This document shows positions 1 through 7,603 of a DNA stretch of 17,660 bases, piece after piece. Source of the stretch: Candidatus Heimdallarchaeota archaeon (GTDB taxonomy: Archaea > Asgardarchaeota > Heimdallarchaeia > Heimdallarchaeales > Kariarchaeaceae); NCBI GenBank assembly GCA_029882335.1, contig JAOUKW010000031.1, positions 1 through 17,660 on the forward strand. The letters are read 5' to 3'. Positions within the stretch are counted from its first letter, which is position 1, and the number at the start of each line of letters is the position of its first letter. Made by a program: the position numbers and the translations under genes. The notes under the pieces are model-generated. The model was not told where the DNA came from, ran no database searches, and saw only the letters and a list, made by a program, of their open reading frames with translations.

Positions 1-546
1 CGCATTTGATGCATCTGTTTTATGATTACCTGATAGGAATTTGATAATCCAAGAATCTATTGTACCTACTGCTAATGTTTTATTTTTATTTGCTTGGTTT
101 ACATTTTCATTATTTTCTATTAACCATTTTATTTTTGTTCCTGAAAAATATGAATCTAATACAAGACCTGTTTTTACCTTAAATACACCCTCAAGATCTT
201 CATTCTTTAATTGTTGTATTATATCATTTGTTCTCCTACATTGCCAAACAATGGCATTTGATAGTGGTATTCCACTGTCTTTTTCCCAAGCAACAATAGT
301 TTCTCTTTGATTTGTAATCCCAATGCTATGGATATCTGAAATATTTAAATTCGCTTGTTGGAGTGCTACCTTCATAGTGTAAAGTACATTCTCCTTGATT
401 TCAAGTGGATTATGTTCTACCCATGCCTCGTGAGGATAATATTGAGAGTGTTCTTTTTGTCCTATGCCCAATTCTATACCATTTTCGTCATATATAATTA
501 CACGAGTACTTGAAGTTCCTTGGTCGATACTCAAAATATGTTTCAT
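1..546 (-). CDS. glpK: Glycerol kinase, N-terminal part (runs off left edge)
   Basis: Cytoplasmic FGGY-family sugar kinase that phosphorylates glycerol with ATP to sn-glycerol 3-phosphate. The ATG at 546-544 opens a frame that reaches base 1 without a stop, giving 182 residues of the usual ~500. The N-terminus carries the phosphate-binding loop SIDQGTSSTR (residues 6-15). Glycerol-kinase hallmarks follow in order: YPHEAWVEHNP, GITNQRET (Arg/Glu that contact glycerol), AIVWQCRRT, and DSYFSGTKIKWL, where the more usual Pro-Tyr is Ser-Tyr. The frame ends in a TDASNA stretch matching the TDxTNASRT region of bacterial enzymes. The alignment to E. coli GlpK recalled from memory is co-linear with no gap of note. 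It is the last minus-strand gene in the window, 74 nt after the small membrane protein, and an AT-rich TATA-like element ~26 nt upstream of the start suggests it may have its own promoter. Family assignment is very secure. Confidence 0.96.
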   Translation of the reverse strand, partial: MKHILSIDQGTSSTRVIIYDENGIELGIGQKEHSQYYPHEAWVEHNPLEIKENVLYTMKVALQQANLNISDIHSIGITNQRETIVAWEKDSGIPLSNAIVWQCRRTNDIIQQLKNEDLEGVFKVKTGLVLDSYFSGTKIKWLIENNENVNQANKNKTLAVGTIDSWIIKFLSGNHKTDASNA

Positions 547-567
547 CTTTATTGTATTTTTTTTATT

Positions 568-576
568 CATTTAATT
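568..576 (-). promoter_or_regulatory. Candidate TATA box of glpK
   Basis: On the minus strand this reads AATTAAATG and is centred about 26 nt upstream of the glpK ATG (546). That is the spacing expected if transcription began at or next to the start codon. The DNA is so AT-rich that chance is a serious alternative. Confidence 0.25.
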
Positions 577-620
577 GAATTATGAGTATTAGACAATTGA
601 AAGCACAAAATTTTTCTAAT

Positions 621-998
621 TTATTTTGAAAGGTTAGCTTTGAATGAGATATAGGATATTATTAGTAGAATAACTTGGGTACCCACTAAATTAATTTTAA
701 ATGGTATCTTTATTATATCCCAATAACCTGAAAATGATGTTATTTGTATTATTTGCGTGATAATAAGTATACAAGTGGATATTAAAATTGTGATTATACT
801 TATTATTTTACTAACCTGATCTGAAAGTCTATTTAGCTGTTTGAAAATTAGGTGTACAAAATTAATAATTAAAATGAAAAGGATCATACTAATTAACAAA
901 GTTTTCATTTTACCTATATCATTAATTTGAATAAATATAGCAAAAATAGTAGTACTTAGAGAGATAGATACTACATCTGTTGTTTCTCTAGAAATCAA
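621..998 (-). CDS. Small four-helix membrane protein, function unknown
   Basis: A 125-residue protein that I do not recognise. Four hydrophobic segments are visible at about residues 10-27, 32-52, 64-86 and 105-121, separated by short loops with few charges (for example FKQLNRLSDQ between the second and third), so it should be an integral membrane protein with no sizeable soluble domain. The start is a TTG at 998-996. I prefer it because a GGAG (1011-1008) lies 9 nt upstream and because the frame's first internal ATG (Met31) would remove the first helix. That GGAG sits inside the last codons of the acylase gene, whose TGA ends 3 nt before this TTG, so the two are very probably translationally coupled and co-transcribed. 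It could be a membrane partner of the acylase, but only the gene arrangement suggests this. Confidence 0.7.
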   Translation of the reverse strand: MISRETTDVVSISLSTTIFAIFIQINDIGKMKTLLISMILFILIINFVHLIFKQLNRLSDQVSKIISIITILISTCILIITQIIQITSFSGYWDIIKIPFKINLVGTQVILLIISYISFKANLSK

Positions 999-1001
999 AT
1001 A

Positions 1002-3437
1002 TCATATCTCCGGTATATATGTAAAATCTACATCTTCATCAGGAATTCCATAAATCCATCGATGTGATATATTATTTACCCAATCATCGACACTATCTCC
1101 TCTATGTCCTGTAAAGAAATGAGCACTTTGACCTGGTGCCATAATGCCAAAAACATTATCCCAAGTACTCGTGACTTCAGATACAATTCTCAAGCTAGCT
1201 CCAACAGTGACTAGTAATTCTGGTCCTGTTTCACTCCATTTTGGAGATGTATTTGTGGCTTTAACAGTTGTTCTTGAGCCATCAACTGGTGTATTTCCTT
1301 CATTGAAACTATTCATATCAAATGCATGTTTGAATTCAACGATGTGTAGTTTTTCATATCTCCACGATGATACTCTAGAGCCGATGGCTTCTTCCAAAAA
1401 CTCAACCGTTTTCTCCATCGCTTCTCTTACTATATCAATCCTAGTTTCTGTAATCGATGTGTCAATATTGTCAAAATAAATTGAATTTGGATTTGTAACC
1501 ACATTTCGTATTCCGTTGATTGCAAAAGAATGATATAAATTATACATGTTGTCTCCTATTGTAGAAATTTCATCATAAAATGTTGATTCTTCTAAATATA
1601 TGCTAAAGACTGAGAAAATAGTAGGTCCTCTATCTTCTATGGACATATTGAATTTATCTTCATTTGCCCACATGAGCATCTCATTGATTGATTTGTATAA
1701 ATTAGAATCTGATGAAACTGAGCTCTTAATACTGATTAAGTCATTTCCTAAAATTCGAATTAAGTACTCTGCGTGTAGATCTTTAATATCGCCTTGTATA
1801 TTCATCATATCATATACATCTAAATCATTTTTATTATTCAATAATTGATTTATTCTGTCTGCTCTGTATTCTACTTCAAATAGATCAGAGATATAAATAC
1901 TCTGGCTTACATCTTCTTCATCTCTAAAATCAAATTTATCATTAGCTGTTACGATATACCCTTCTTCAGGATCGATAACTCGATAGGAATCTTCATATGG
2001 ATGCATTCCATCCCAACCAAAGGCTGGATCACTTCCATTCTGTGGAACTATTCCACTTCCTAGTACTTTACGATTTGGTACTAATCCTGCAAGTTGATAG
2101 GCTATTTTTCCTGATGTATCTGCAATGACGACATTTTGACTTGGAACAGAGAAATATCTTAAGCTTTCAATGGCTTCGTTAATGTCTGTTGCTTTGTTTA
2201 ATCCTAGAATCGCCTCTTGTATTTTATTCCTTGGATTATCCTCATGCAATGTCCATCTCATTACATAGACATGTCTATTGTCTACAGGAAATATATCTGG
2301 ATCGAGTACTTGACCAATATCTGTCCATTTAAGTGCATAAGATACTGTTTCTCCATCTTTTACTTCTATGTCTTTATTTACCACCTCAAAATCCTTCCAT
2401 GTATTATCATGAAAATATTGACCTTGATCATTTGTTTTTAGATAGAACAAATCAATTGCGTCCAATCTTGAATTTGTAACTCCCCAACTAACATGATCAT
2501 TATGCCCGATAACAATTCCTGGAGAAACAGGTAAGGAAAACCCTTGAACATGGAATTGTCCTTCAACGATTAATTGAACTTGCCACCAAATACTTGGAGT
2601 GGTTAAAGATAAATGAGGATCATTAGCTAAGAGCGGAAATCCGGACGCGGTTTTAGTACTAGATACAACCCATGCGTTGGAGCCTTTATTTTCTGTTATT
2701 TCTAATTCATCAATAATATCTATTGCGGATTGTGATATATCATAATTCATCCCCACTAGTGATTCAGTAAATGTATTAATGAGATAGGTCTCTGCTTCAA
2801 TATTTTGAATTGGAAAGATATCTAATGATTCTTCTCCACCAAATGTTTCTGCAAGATTTCTTCGCAGTATTTCCCTCTTAATTCCTGCAATTGAAAGGTC
2901 TTCTGCCATAATACCTTGAATTGCAAAGGCTTCTACAAGTTGCCAGTGTTGTGGTTTATGGTCAATCAATAGAAACTCTACAGGAAGATTCTCTTGATGT
3001 AAATCAATAAAGGTGTTAATTCCACGTAAGTAATTGTTATATACTTCAATCGTTTCTCCATCTGTCTGATCTAAAACTGTTTGTGCAGCTCTTAGGAGTT
3101 CTAATGATTTATAATATTTTGATCCATCAATTAATTCGCTTCCGAAAACCAAGGCTAGATCTCCATGAATCAATAATCTAAGTAACTCTGCCTGCCATAA
3201 TCGATCTCTAGCAAACTCATAGCCTTGTGCAAAGAATAAATCATCTAAATTATTTGCCACTATCGTTGGTATTCCGTATTCATCTCGATAGACATACACT
3301 TTTTCTTTTACTTCACTGGTAATTAATTCATCAATTTGATAATCTGTTGAGTTTTTCAAACCCGCATAAAGTCCAAGAAGGAATGAAAGAATGATTATTA
3401 ATAAAATAGTGAGAAATTTCTTTAGGATTGGGTTCAT
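1002..3437 (-). CDS. Penicillin acylase family Ntn hydrolase, membrane-anchored
   Basis: An 811-residue amidase of the penicillin G/V acylase, cephalosporin acylase and AHL acylase superfamily. These are made as one chain that cleaves itself before an N-terminal nucleophile. Residues ~7-27 form a hydrophobic signal or anchor after MNPILKK, placing the enzyme outside the membrane. The alpha part follows (EYGIPTIVANNLDDLFFAQGY, then DRLWQAELLR). The autocatalytic junction is Gly252-Ser253 in ENKGSNAWVV, followed by the family hallmark TASGFPLLANDPHL. GHNDHVSWGVTN (311-322) covers the oxyanion region, and Asn499 in GYIVTAND, 246 residues after the Ser, fits the catalytic Asn. The C-terminus has the usual WDNVFGIMAPGQSAH...W pattern. 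Length is normal and all key residues are present. The ATG has a TATA-like element ~25 nt upstream. The substrate (beta-lactam, acyl-homoserine lactone, N-acyl amino acid or other amide) cannot be read from sequence. Confidence 0.93.
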   Translation of the reverse strand: MNPILKKFLTILLIIILSFLLGLYAGLKNSTDYQIDELITSEVKEKVYVYRDEYGIPTIVANNLDDLFFAQGYEFARDRLWQAELLRLLIHGDLALVFGSELIDGSKYYKSLELLRAAQTVLDQTDGETIEVYNNYLRGINTFIDLHQENLPVEFLLIDHKPQHWQLVEAFAIQGIMAEDLSIAGIKREILRRNLAETFGGEESLDIFPIQNIEAETYLINTFTESLVGMNYDISQSAIDIIDELEITENKGSNAWVVSSTKTASGFPLLANDPHLSLTTPSIWWQVQLIVEGQFHVQGFSLPVSPGIVIGHNDHVSWGVTNSRLDAIDLFYLKTNDQGQYFHDNTWKDFEVVNKDIEVKDGETVSYALKWTDIGQVLDPDIFPVDNRHVYVMRWTLHEDNPRNKIQEAILGLNKATDINEAIESLRYFSVPSQNVVIADTSGKIAYQLAGLVPNRKVLGSGIVPQNGSDPAFGWDGMHPYEDSYRVIDPEEGYIVTANDKFDFRDEEDVSQSIYISDLFEVEYRADRINQLLNNKNDLDVYDMMNIQGDIKDLHAEYLIRILGNDLISIKSSVSSDSNLYKSINEMLMWANEDKFNMSIEDRGPTIFSVFSIYLEESTFYDEISTIGDNMYNLYHSFAINGIRNVVTNPNSIYFDNIDTSITETRIDIVREAMEKTVEFLEEAIGSRVSSWRYEKLHIVEFKHAFDMNSFNEGNTPVDGSRTTVKATNTSPKWSETGPELLVTVGASLRIVSEVTSTWDNVFGIMAPGQSAHFFTGHRGDSVDDWVNNISHRWIYGIPDEDVDFTYIPEI
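1008..1011 (-). promoter_or_regulatory. Shine-Dalgarno GGAG deciding a TTG start
   Basis: GGAG on the minus strand, 9 nt before the TTG (998-996) of the small membrane protein and overlapping the 3' end of the acylase coding region. It is one of the two clear ribosome binding sites I found. Confidence 0.5.
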
Positions 3438-3456
3438 TAATTTAAGATAAAACTAT

Positions 3457-3468
3457 CTAAATTAAAAG
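3457..3468 (-). promoter_or_regulatory. Candidate TATA box of the acylase gene
   Basis: CTTTTAATTTAG on the minus strand, centred about 25 nt upstream of the acylase ATG (3437). It would give a leaderless or near-leaderless mRNA, and it would mean the acylase and small membrane protein can be transcribed separately from the upstream GDPD. No Shine-Dalgarno sequence is visible in the 65-nt gap. Confidence 0.3.
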
Positions 3469-3502
3469 TTTTTAACTTGATAATGAAGTATTATTCTATT
3501 TC

Positions 3503-4210
3503 TTAAACATTTTTCAATGAAGTTTTATAACTTGCTTCGCGAATGTTGATTGCATGTTTTGGATCATCTGTAATTATTACATCTACTCCCATGTGTATCA
3601 TTTTTTGAATTGATTTTGTTGAGTTTACTGTCCACGTATGAATTTTTATATTTTCTTTTGCAATACTATTTACTCGTCTTTGTGTTAGAAATTTATAATA
3701 GGGGTTCACTGAAAAAAGATTAATTTTTTTGTGAAGTATTTTCCAATAATTTGAAAACCAGAAAAAATAGAGGTAGGATATCTTGATATGAGAGCTTGTT
3801 TTTCTTAAACCCATCAATGGTTCCTTGTAAAAGCTAGATACATTCACTTGATCTAAAACATCTTTATAGAGTAAATATTTTGCAAGTTTTTTGCCACTTT
3901 CTTCTGTATGTGATTTGCATTCTACGTTGAGTATTTCTGATTTAAATTCCTTAAATACATCATCTAGATAGCTAATCTCATAATTATTTTCTAGGGAAAT
4001 TTTGTCTATCTTATCTGAGGTTAAATCTGCGATTGCATACTTTTTGAGTATTGTTTTATCATGATGTAGTATCCAATGATCGTCTTTTGTAATATGAACA
4101 TCAAATTCAGCCATTTCAGCTCCTAACTGAAAACCTTCTTTTAAAGCTCTAATAGTATTCTCACGTAATCCATTCTTTGTATATCCTCTATGTTGAGCTA
4201 TTAATGTCAT
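3503..4210 (-). CDS. Glycerophosphodiester phosphodiesterase (GDPD family)
   Basis: Metal-dependent TIM-barrel enzyme that hydrolyses glycerophosphodiesters (deacylated phospholipids) to glycerol 3-phosphate and an alcohol. Numbered from the ATG at 4210 (235 residues), the family signature is complete: AQHRG with His7-Arg8, ENT at 17-19, Glu35 and Asp37 in AEFDVHITKD, and His50 in HHD. Further along are the conserved Glu in LNVECKSHT and the C-terminal HTWTVN...GVDVIITDDP that closes the barrel. A GTG at 4219 is an alternative start adding three residues, but MTLIAQHRG is the usual GDPD beginning. There is no signal peptide, so it is probably cytoplasmic. It begins 9 nt (or 0 nt with the GTG) after the M48 peptidase stop, so the two form an operon. 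Its product is the same metabolite made by the glycerol kinase at the end of this cluster. Confidence 0.93.
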   Translation of the reverse strand: MTLIAQHRGYTKNGLRENTIRALKEGFQLGAEMAEFDVHITKDDHWILHHDKTILKKYAIADLTSDKIDKISLENNYEISYLDDVFKEFKSEILNVECKSHTEESGKKLAKYLLYKDVLDQVNVSSFYKEPLMGLRKTSSHIKISYLYFFWFSNYWKILHKKINLFSVNPYYKFLTQRRVNSIAKENIKIHTWTVNSTKSIQKMIHMGVDVIITDDPKHAINIREASYKTSLKNV

Positions 4211-4219
4211 AAAACGCAC

Positions 4220-5662
4220 TTATAAGATATAATTCTTATAGATAATTTGAATTCTTGAACTTAATGAAGGATGCAAATTAGATTTGGGTATTTTGTTTTT
4301 TATTTCAAGAAATTCACTCCAAAATAAATAAGAATCAGATTCATTTATTGTTTTGATTAATTCATAAATTTGATCATTATTCAATAATCCATTTGCATGT
4401 TTTAGAATAGGTTCAAGTAGAATAATCTTATTTGATAGACTTTCTTCAAGTTCAATTTGACTTTCTTTTATTTTTGAAATCAATTTATTATAAAGTTCAG
4501 TTATTTCATCTTGTTTCATTCTATCTTTATATTTATTGAATAAGTAATGTTTTACTTGTTCATTGAAAGTGGCTTGAATTACACCAATTGTTTTTTCTCT
4601 TGATAATTCACTTGATTCAATTAAAAACAAGAGATTTGTAATTATTGGCTCAAAATCAATTTCAGGAATAATTTTCTCATATTTTTTTAGTTCATATTCA
4701 ATAGAATTGATAATATCTCCTCTTAAGCCAATTTTAATTAATGCATTCATAAGAATGTTTGGGTCAATTATTTTTGCTGCATAGTTGTCTGCAATTAATT
4801 CTGAATTTCTATGCGCATATTCGATTAATTTCATATTTGATTTAACTACGATTTTGAAAGATGCTATTATTGATAGTAAAAATGCAAGTCGAATAAATGA
4901 ATTAACAGAAAAAGGATCTTGAAAAATTATAATCCCAACTTTTAATAATAAAAATATCCAAACAAAGGATAATATTAATCTTGGTGCAAATAAAATGCTA
5001 TTAATCCAAGAATCATATTTTTTGGTATGCCCAATTTCATGAGCTATTACAGCCTGTATTTCTTCTTGGTTTAGTATTTCCACAACATTTCTATTTAATA
5101 TAATCCAATCCTGTCCTAATATGGGAATCGGTATAAATCTTAGTGTGTATGCATTTGGCACGAGAGAATCCGATATAAATACTCGTTTGACGGATTTACT
5201 TTTCGTTTTATGGATTAATTGATCTGTTTTAATTCCAACTGCTAAAAGCATTTCCAAATTCTCATACGTGCCTATAGGTTCTCCTTGAGCTAAATCTGAA
5301 AGGAATGCAGTAATATTTTCTTTTGATAGGTCTAATTTTTCTGGATTTCCCAAATGAAACTCTAATTTTATTCTATGCAATAGTGATTTTCGTCCATACA
5401 CCTCAACAATTGATGGGTTATCCTTAATGTAAGAAACTGAAGATAAATAAGAAGATACAAATGGAAATAGAAATAAACCGGTGAGTGTAAACCAAGGGAG
5501 ATCTGGTTGAAAATTAAATTTAATTGAATATCTGAAAAATGTTGTATCACTTGGTTGTACATCTACAATAATGGCAATAAGGAGTTGTATTATGGTTGAA
5601 ATGATAAAAAGTATATATGCAATCCAAATTTTTATTGATAATGCATGGTATTTGTTTGCCAT
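4220..5662 (-). CDS. M48-family membrane zinc metalloprotease
   Basis: HtpX/Ste24-like peptidase with its active site at the membrane. Numbered from the upstream ATG at 5683 (487 residues), the zinc motif is AVIAHEIGH, with His215, Glu216 and His219. The third ligand is Glu295 in NSELIADNYAA, and the C-terminus has the M48-typical HPSLSSRI (His471). Membrane segments are visible at about 18-41, 64-83, 229-255 and 264-283. I prefer the second ATG (5662, Met8). A TATA-like AATATATTTA abuts the first ATG and lies ~26 nt before the second, fitting a leaderless message starting at Met8; neither ATG has a Shine-Dalgarno. About 170 residues separate the third zinc ligand from HPS..RI, longer than in HtpX, and this charged helical stretch could take part in substrate handling. 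It is the first gene of the minus-strand cluster and is followed directly by GDPD. Role inferred: turnover of membrane proteins. Confidence 0.88.
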   Translation of the reverse strand: MANKYHALSIKIWIAYILFIISTIIQLLIAIIVDVQPSDTTFFRYSIKFNFQPDLPWFTLTGLFLFPFVSSYLSSVSYIKDNPSIVEVYGRKSLLHRIKLEFHLGNPEKLDLSKENITAFLSDLAQGEPIGTYENLEMLLAVGIKTDQLIHKTKSKSVKRVFISDSLVPNAYTLRFIPIPILGQDWIILNRNVVEILNQEEIQAVIAHEIGHTKKYDSWINSILFAPRLILSFVWIFLLLKVGIIIFQDPFSVNSFIRLAFLLSIIASFKIVVKSNMKLIEYAHRNSELIADNYAAKIIDPNILMNALIKIGLRGDIINSIEYELKKYEKIIPEIDFEPIITNLLFLIESSELSREKTIGVIQATFNEQVKHYLFNKYKDRMKQDEITELYNKLISKIKESQIELEESLSNKIILLEPILKHANGLLNNDQIYELIKTINESDSYLFWSEFLEIKNKIPKSNLHPSLSSRIQIIYKNYIL

Positions 5663-5683
5663 ATATATGTATGTCCCACACAT

Positions 5684-5693
5684 TAAATATATT
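5684..5693 (-). promoter_or_regulatory. Candidate TATA box of the M48-GDPD operon
   Basis: AATATATTTA on the minus strand, centred 26 nt upstream of the ATG at 5662 and directly adjoining the alternative ATG at 5683. If it is the real box, the 5683 start lies upstream of the transcription start and cannot be used. Confidence 0.3.
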
Positions 5694-5771
5694 ACTTATC
5701 AGATTGTAAATTGATTTAATTACAATTATTTTGTTACTTTGGATTGTATTAAATGCTATATTGAAGATATT

Positions 5772-5793
5772 GCGCATAGCAACGGCTATGTGT
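5772..5793. promoter_or_regulatory. Inverted repeat / hairpin in the divergent promoter region
   Basis: Arms GCGCATAGC (5772-5780) and GCTATGTGT (5785-5793) flank an AACG loop. The core CATAGC/GCTATG pairs perfectly, and three more pairs (two of them G-U) extend it to 9 bp. It is the most GC-rich patch of this spacer and is not followed by a T-run on either strand, so it does not look like a terminator. It could be an operator for a dimeric regulator serving both divergent genes, or an RNA structure. Function is inferred from position only. Confidence 0.4.
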
Positions 5794-5936
5794 AATTAAT
5801 CAATAAAAATTATTATATCAAAAATAAAGTTATTTTTTATTTAAATTTAATCTCATTATAAACCGGGATTTAGTGGCTTCAATTGTGTTATTATTAGTAA
5901 GGTTTTAATTTTAGATAAAAAAATACTATTTGTATC

Positions 5937-5941
5937 GAGGT
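5937..5941 (+). promoter_or_regulatory. Shine-Dalgarno GAGGT deciding the TPR gene start
   Basis: GAGGT followed by a 6-nt spacer and TTG at 5948-5950. This favours the TTG at 5948 over the in-frame TTG at 5930, which has no ribosome binding site in front of it. Confidence 0.5.
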
Positions 5942-5947
5942 AATTTT

Positions 5948-7414
5948 TTGCTTCATGAAATAGAAGAATTGATTAGAATTGGAAAATATCGTGAAGCAGC
6001 GGAATCAATTAAACAAGTAGAAAATTCATCACAAGTTATGCTTTTGAAAATACATCTATATCATGAACTTGGAGACTTTAATCTCCAAAGTGTATTTTCA
6101 GATAAATTGATTTCTAATGGAATTCATGATATAAAGATTCTAATTAAGGCGTATTATTGGAAGGCATGGTCTGAATTTCGAAAAGGGAATCACAATTCTG
6201 CAATGGAAATTTGTGAACTTGCATTAGGTAAACTTTTAGAAAATGGGTCGAACAATGGTAATTCTCTAAATGTAGAGAAGTCACATATTTTTAATGCATT
6301 AGGTTCTACTTACCTTGAAATGGGAAAAACAGACAAGGCATATGAGTATCTAAAATCCGCATTGACACTACGGGAGAGTTTAGATGATAATTATTATTAT
6401 TTAATTTCATTAAATAATATTGGTTTGTACCATATATCTCAAGGTGAATTACAAATTGCTTTGGAGTTATTTAATAAAGCCTTAAATTTGTATGAGCTTT
6501 CTGATAATCGATATTTACCCGCGTTATCTAGGGTACTAAGCAACATGGGAGAAATATACAGACTAAGAAGAGAGTATGAAAAATCTCTGGAATTTCATAC
6601 AAGATCATTTTTAATACGAAAAAATTTGGATAATAATTATGATATTGCGATGTCGAGACATTATCTTGGGATCATTGAATTTAAAATAAATAATTTAAAA
6701 GTGTCAAAATCTCATTTTATTCAATCAAATAAACTATGGAAACAAATTGGAAATGATTTGTGGTATTCTTTATCTTTATTGAACTTTGGTAGATTGTTAG
6801 TAAAACAAAAAAAGAATGTAAATAATGTAGTGAAGGAATTAAATAAGCTATCCAGAAAAAATGAAAACCCAATTATATTGATGAGAGCTAAAATGTTACA
6901 AGCATTATTTTTACGTCAATCAAGTCGAATGAAACATAGAGCAGAAGCACAGGAGCTATTGCTGCAAATTATCACTTTAAGATTATCTGATTATGAATTA
7001 ATACATGATGCATTAATTAATTATATTGAGATTTTATTTCAGGAGTTAAAAATGTCTGAGGATGATCTGATTTTAGAAGAAGCAGTTGAAAAATTAAATA
7101 AATTATTTGATTTAACTCGGGAAAACAATTTACACGGTGATTTTATTGATGTATTATTGCTAAAATCAAAATTATGTGAAGTTGATTTTGATGTTGGTAA
7201 AGCAACTAGCTATCTGGATCAAGCTCAGATTTTAATGTTTGAAAAAGGTCTTATAGGATATGAAAAATATTTAGAATTTGCAAGAAAGGCACTTGAGAAG
7301 AATAAGAAAAAAATTTCTAATATGATAGAATCAGAAATGACTATTGCTACTCGTCTTGAAATGTTGGATATACCTGAATTTATCAAAACTATTAGTAATG
7401 GTTCACAATTATAG
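5948..7414 (+). CDS. TPR-repeat protein
   Basis: A ~488-residue soluble protein made almost wholly of tetratricopeptide repeats, with no signal peptide, membrane segment or catalytic domain. Counting from the alternative TTG at 5930, repeats lie near residues 8-40, 72-105, 118-151, 158-192, 199-232 and 239-272, and weaker ones follow. Clear examples are NALGSTYLEMGKTDKAYEYL, NNIGLYHISQGELQIALELF and SNMGEIYRLRREYEKSLEFH. The ~40-residue spacing of the clear repeats resembles the Kinesin-light-chain/TPR_12 type. TPR arrays bind partner proteins, and such stand-alone proteins are frequent in Asgard archaea; the partner here is unknown. Start: TTG at 5948 with GAGGT 6 nt upstream. It stands alone, divergent from the peptidase operon, and a nine-T tract follows its TAG. 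Confidence 0.85.
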   Translation: MLHEIEELIRIGKYREAAESIKQVENSSQVMLLKIHLYHELGDFNLQSVFSDKLISNGIHDIKILIKAYYWKAWSEFRKGNHNSAMEICELALGKLLENGSNNGNSLNVEKSHIFNALGSTYLEMGKTDKAYEYLKSALTLRESLDDNYYYLISLNNIGLYHISQGELQIALELFNKALNLYELSDNRYLPALSRVLSNMGEIYRLRREYEKSLEFHTRSFLIRKNLDNNYDIAMSRHYLGIIEFKINNLKVSKSHFIQSNKLWKQIGNDLWYSLSLLNFGRLLVKQKKNVNNVVKELNKLSRKNENPIILMRAKMLQALFLRQSSRMKHRAEAQELLLQIITLRLSDYELIHDALINYIEILFQELKMSEDDLILEEAVEKLNKLFDLTRENNLHGDFIDVLLLKSKLCEVDFDVGKATSYLDQAQILMFEKGLIGYEKYLEFARKALEKNKKKISNMIESEMTIATRLEMLDIPEFIKTISNGSQL

Positions 7415-7418
7415 TATA

Positions 7419-7427
7419 TTTTTTTTT
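7419..7427 (+). terminator. T-tract terminator after the TPR gene
   Basis: Nine consecutive T residues beginning 5 nt after the TAG stop (7412-7414). Archaeal RNA polymerase commonly terminates on such tracts without needing a hairpin. Confidence 0.5.
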
Positions 7428-7435
7428 GTAAAATG

Positions 7436-7510
7436 GTGTTAACAACACGTTCAAACCAATTAAATAGATATATGAATAAATTTAATTGTAGATCATACAA
7501 TTCATTGTAT
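7436..7510. repeat. Three consecutive inverted repeats in a short intergenic region
   Basis: Three small palindromes follow one another between the TPR and malic enzyme genes. GTGTT/AACAC (7436-7440, 7444-7448) has a 3-nt loop. CAATTAAAT/ATTTAATTG (7457-7465, 7480-7488) has a 14-nt loop. ATACAA/TTGTAT (7495-7500, 7505-7510) has a TTCA loop. They differ in sequence, so this is not a repeat array. They could fold as a string of hairpins in a 3' or 5' untranslated region or be protein-binding sites. AT-richness makes some of this expected by chance. Confidence 0.35.
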
Positions 7511-7570
7511 ATTGGAAAAATATTATGTAATAAAGTTTAAATTACAAAACAGAAGAAGAACTAGTAAAAA

Positions 7571-7577
7571 TTTTAAA
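7571..7577 (+). promoter_or_regulatory. Candidate TATA box of the malic enzyme gene
   Basis: TTTTAAA, centred ~29 nt upstream of the ATG at 7604. A second AT-rich candidate, TTTAAATT, lies near 7536-7543. No strong Shine-Dalgarno precedes the gene. Confidence 0.25.
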
Positions 7578-7603
7578 GGGTAATTGAGTGAGATATTATT
7601 ATC

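Larger units (their letters stand above)
5684..5947. other. Divergent intergenic region between M48 peptidase and TPR genes
   Basis: 264 nt with no convincing gene. It must hold promoters for both directions. It contains the minus-strand TATA candidate at 5684-5693, a 9-bp-stem hairpin at 5772-5793, a weak AT palindrome near 5820-5833, and a plus-strand TATA-like TTTTAATTTTAG around 5903-5914. Confidence 0.6.

Noticed and set aside
1144..2441. Plus-strand open frames inside the acylase gene
   Set aside because: Antisense shadows of a well-supported gene; the translations resemble no protein family.
5819..5834. AAAATAA/TTATTTT palindrome with trailing T residues, considered as a terminator
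   Set aside because: Pure A/T arms with almost no loop, and no gene upstream on the plus strand that would need it.
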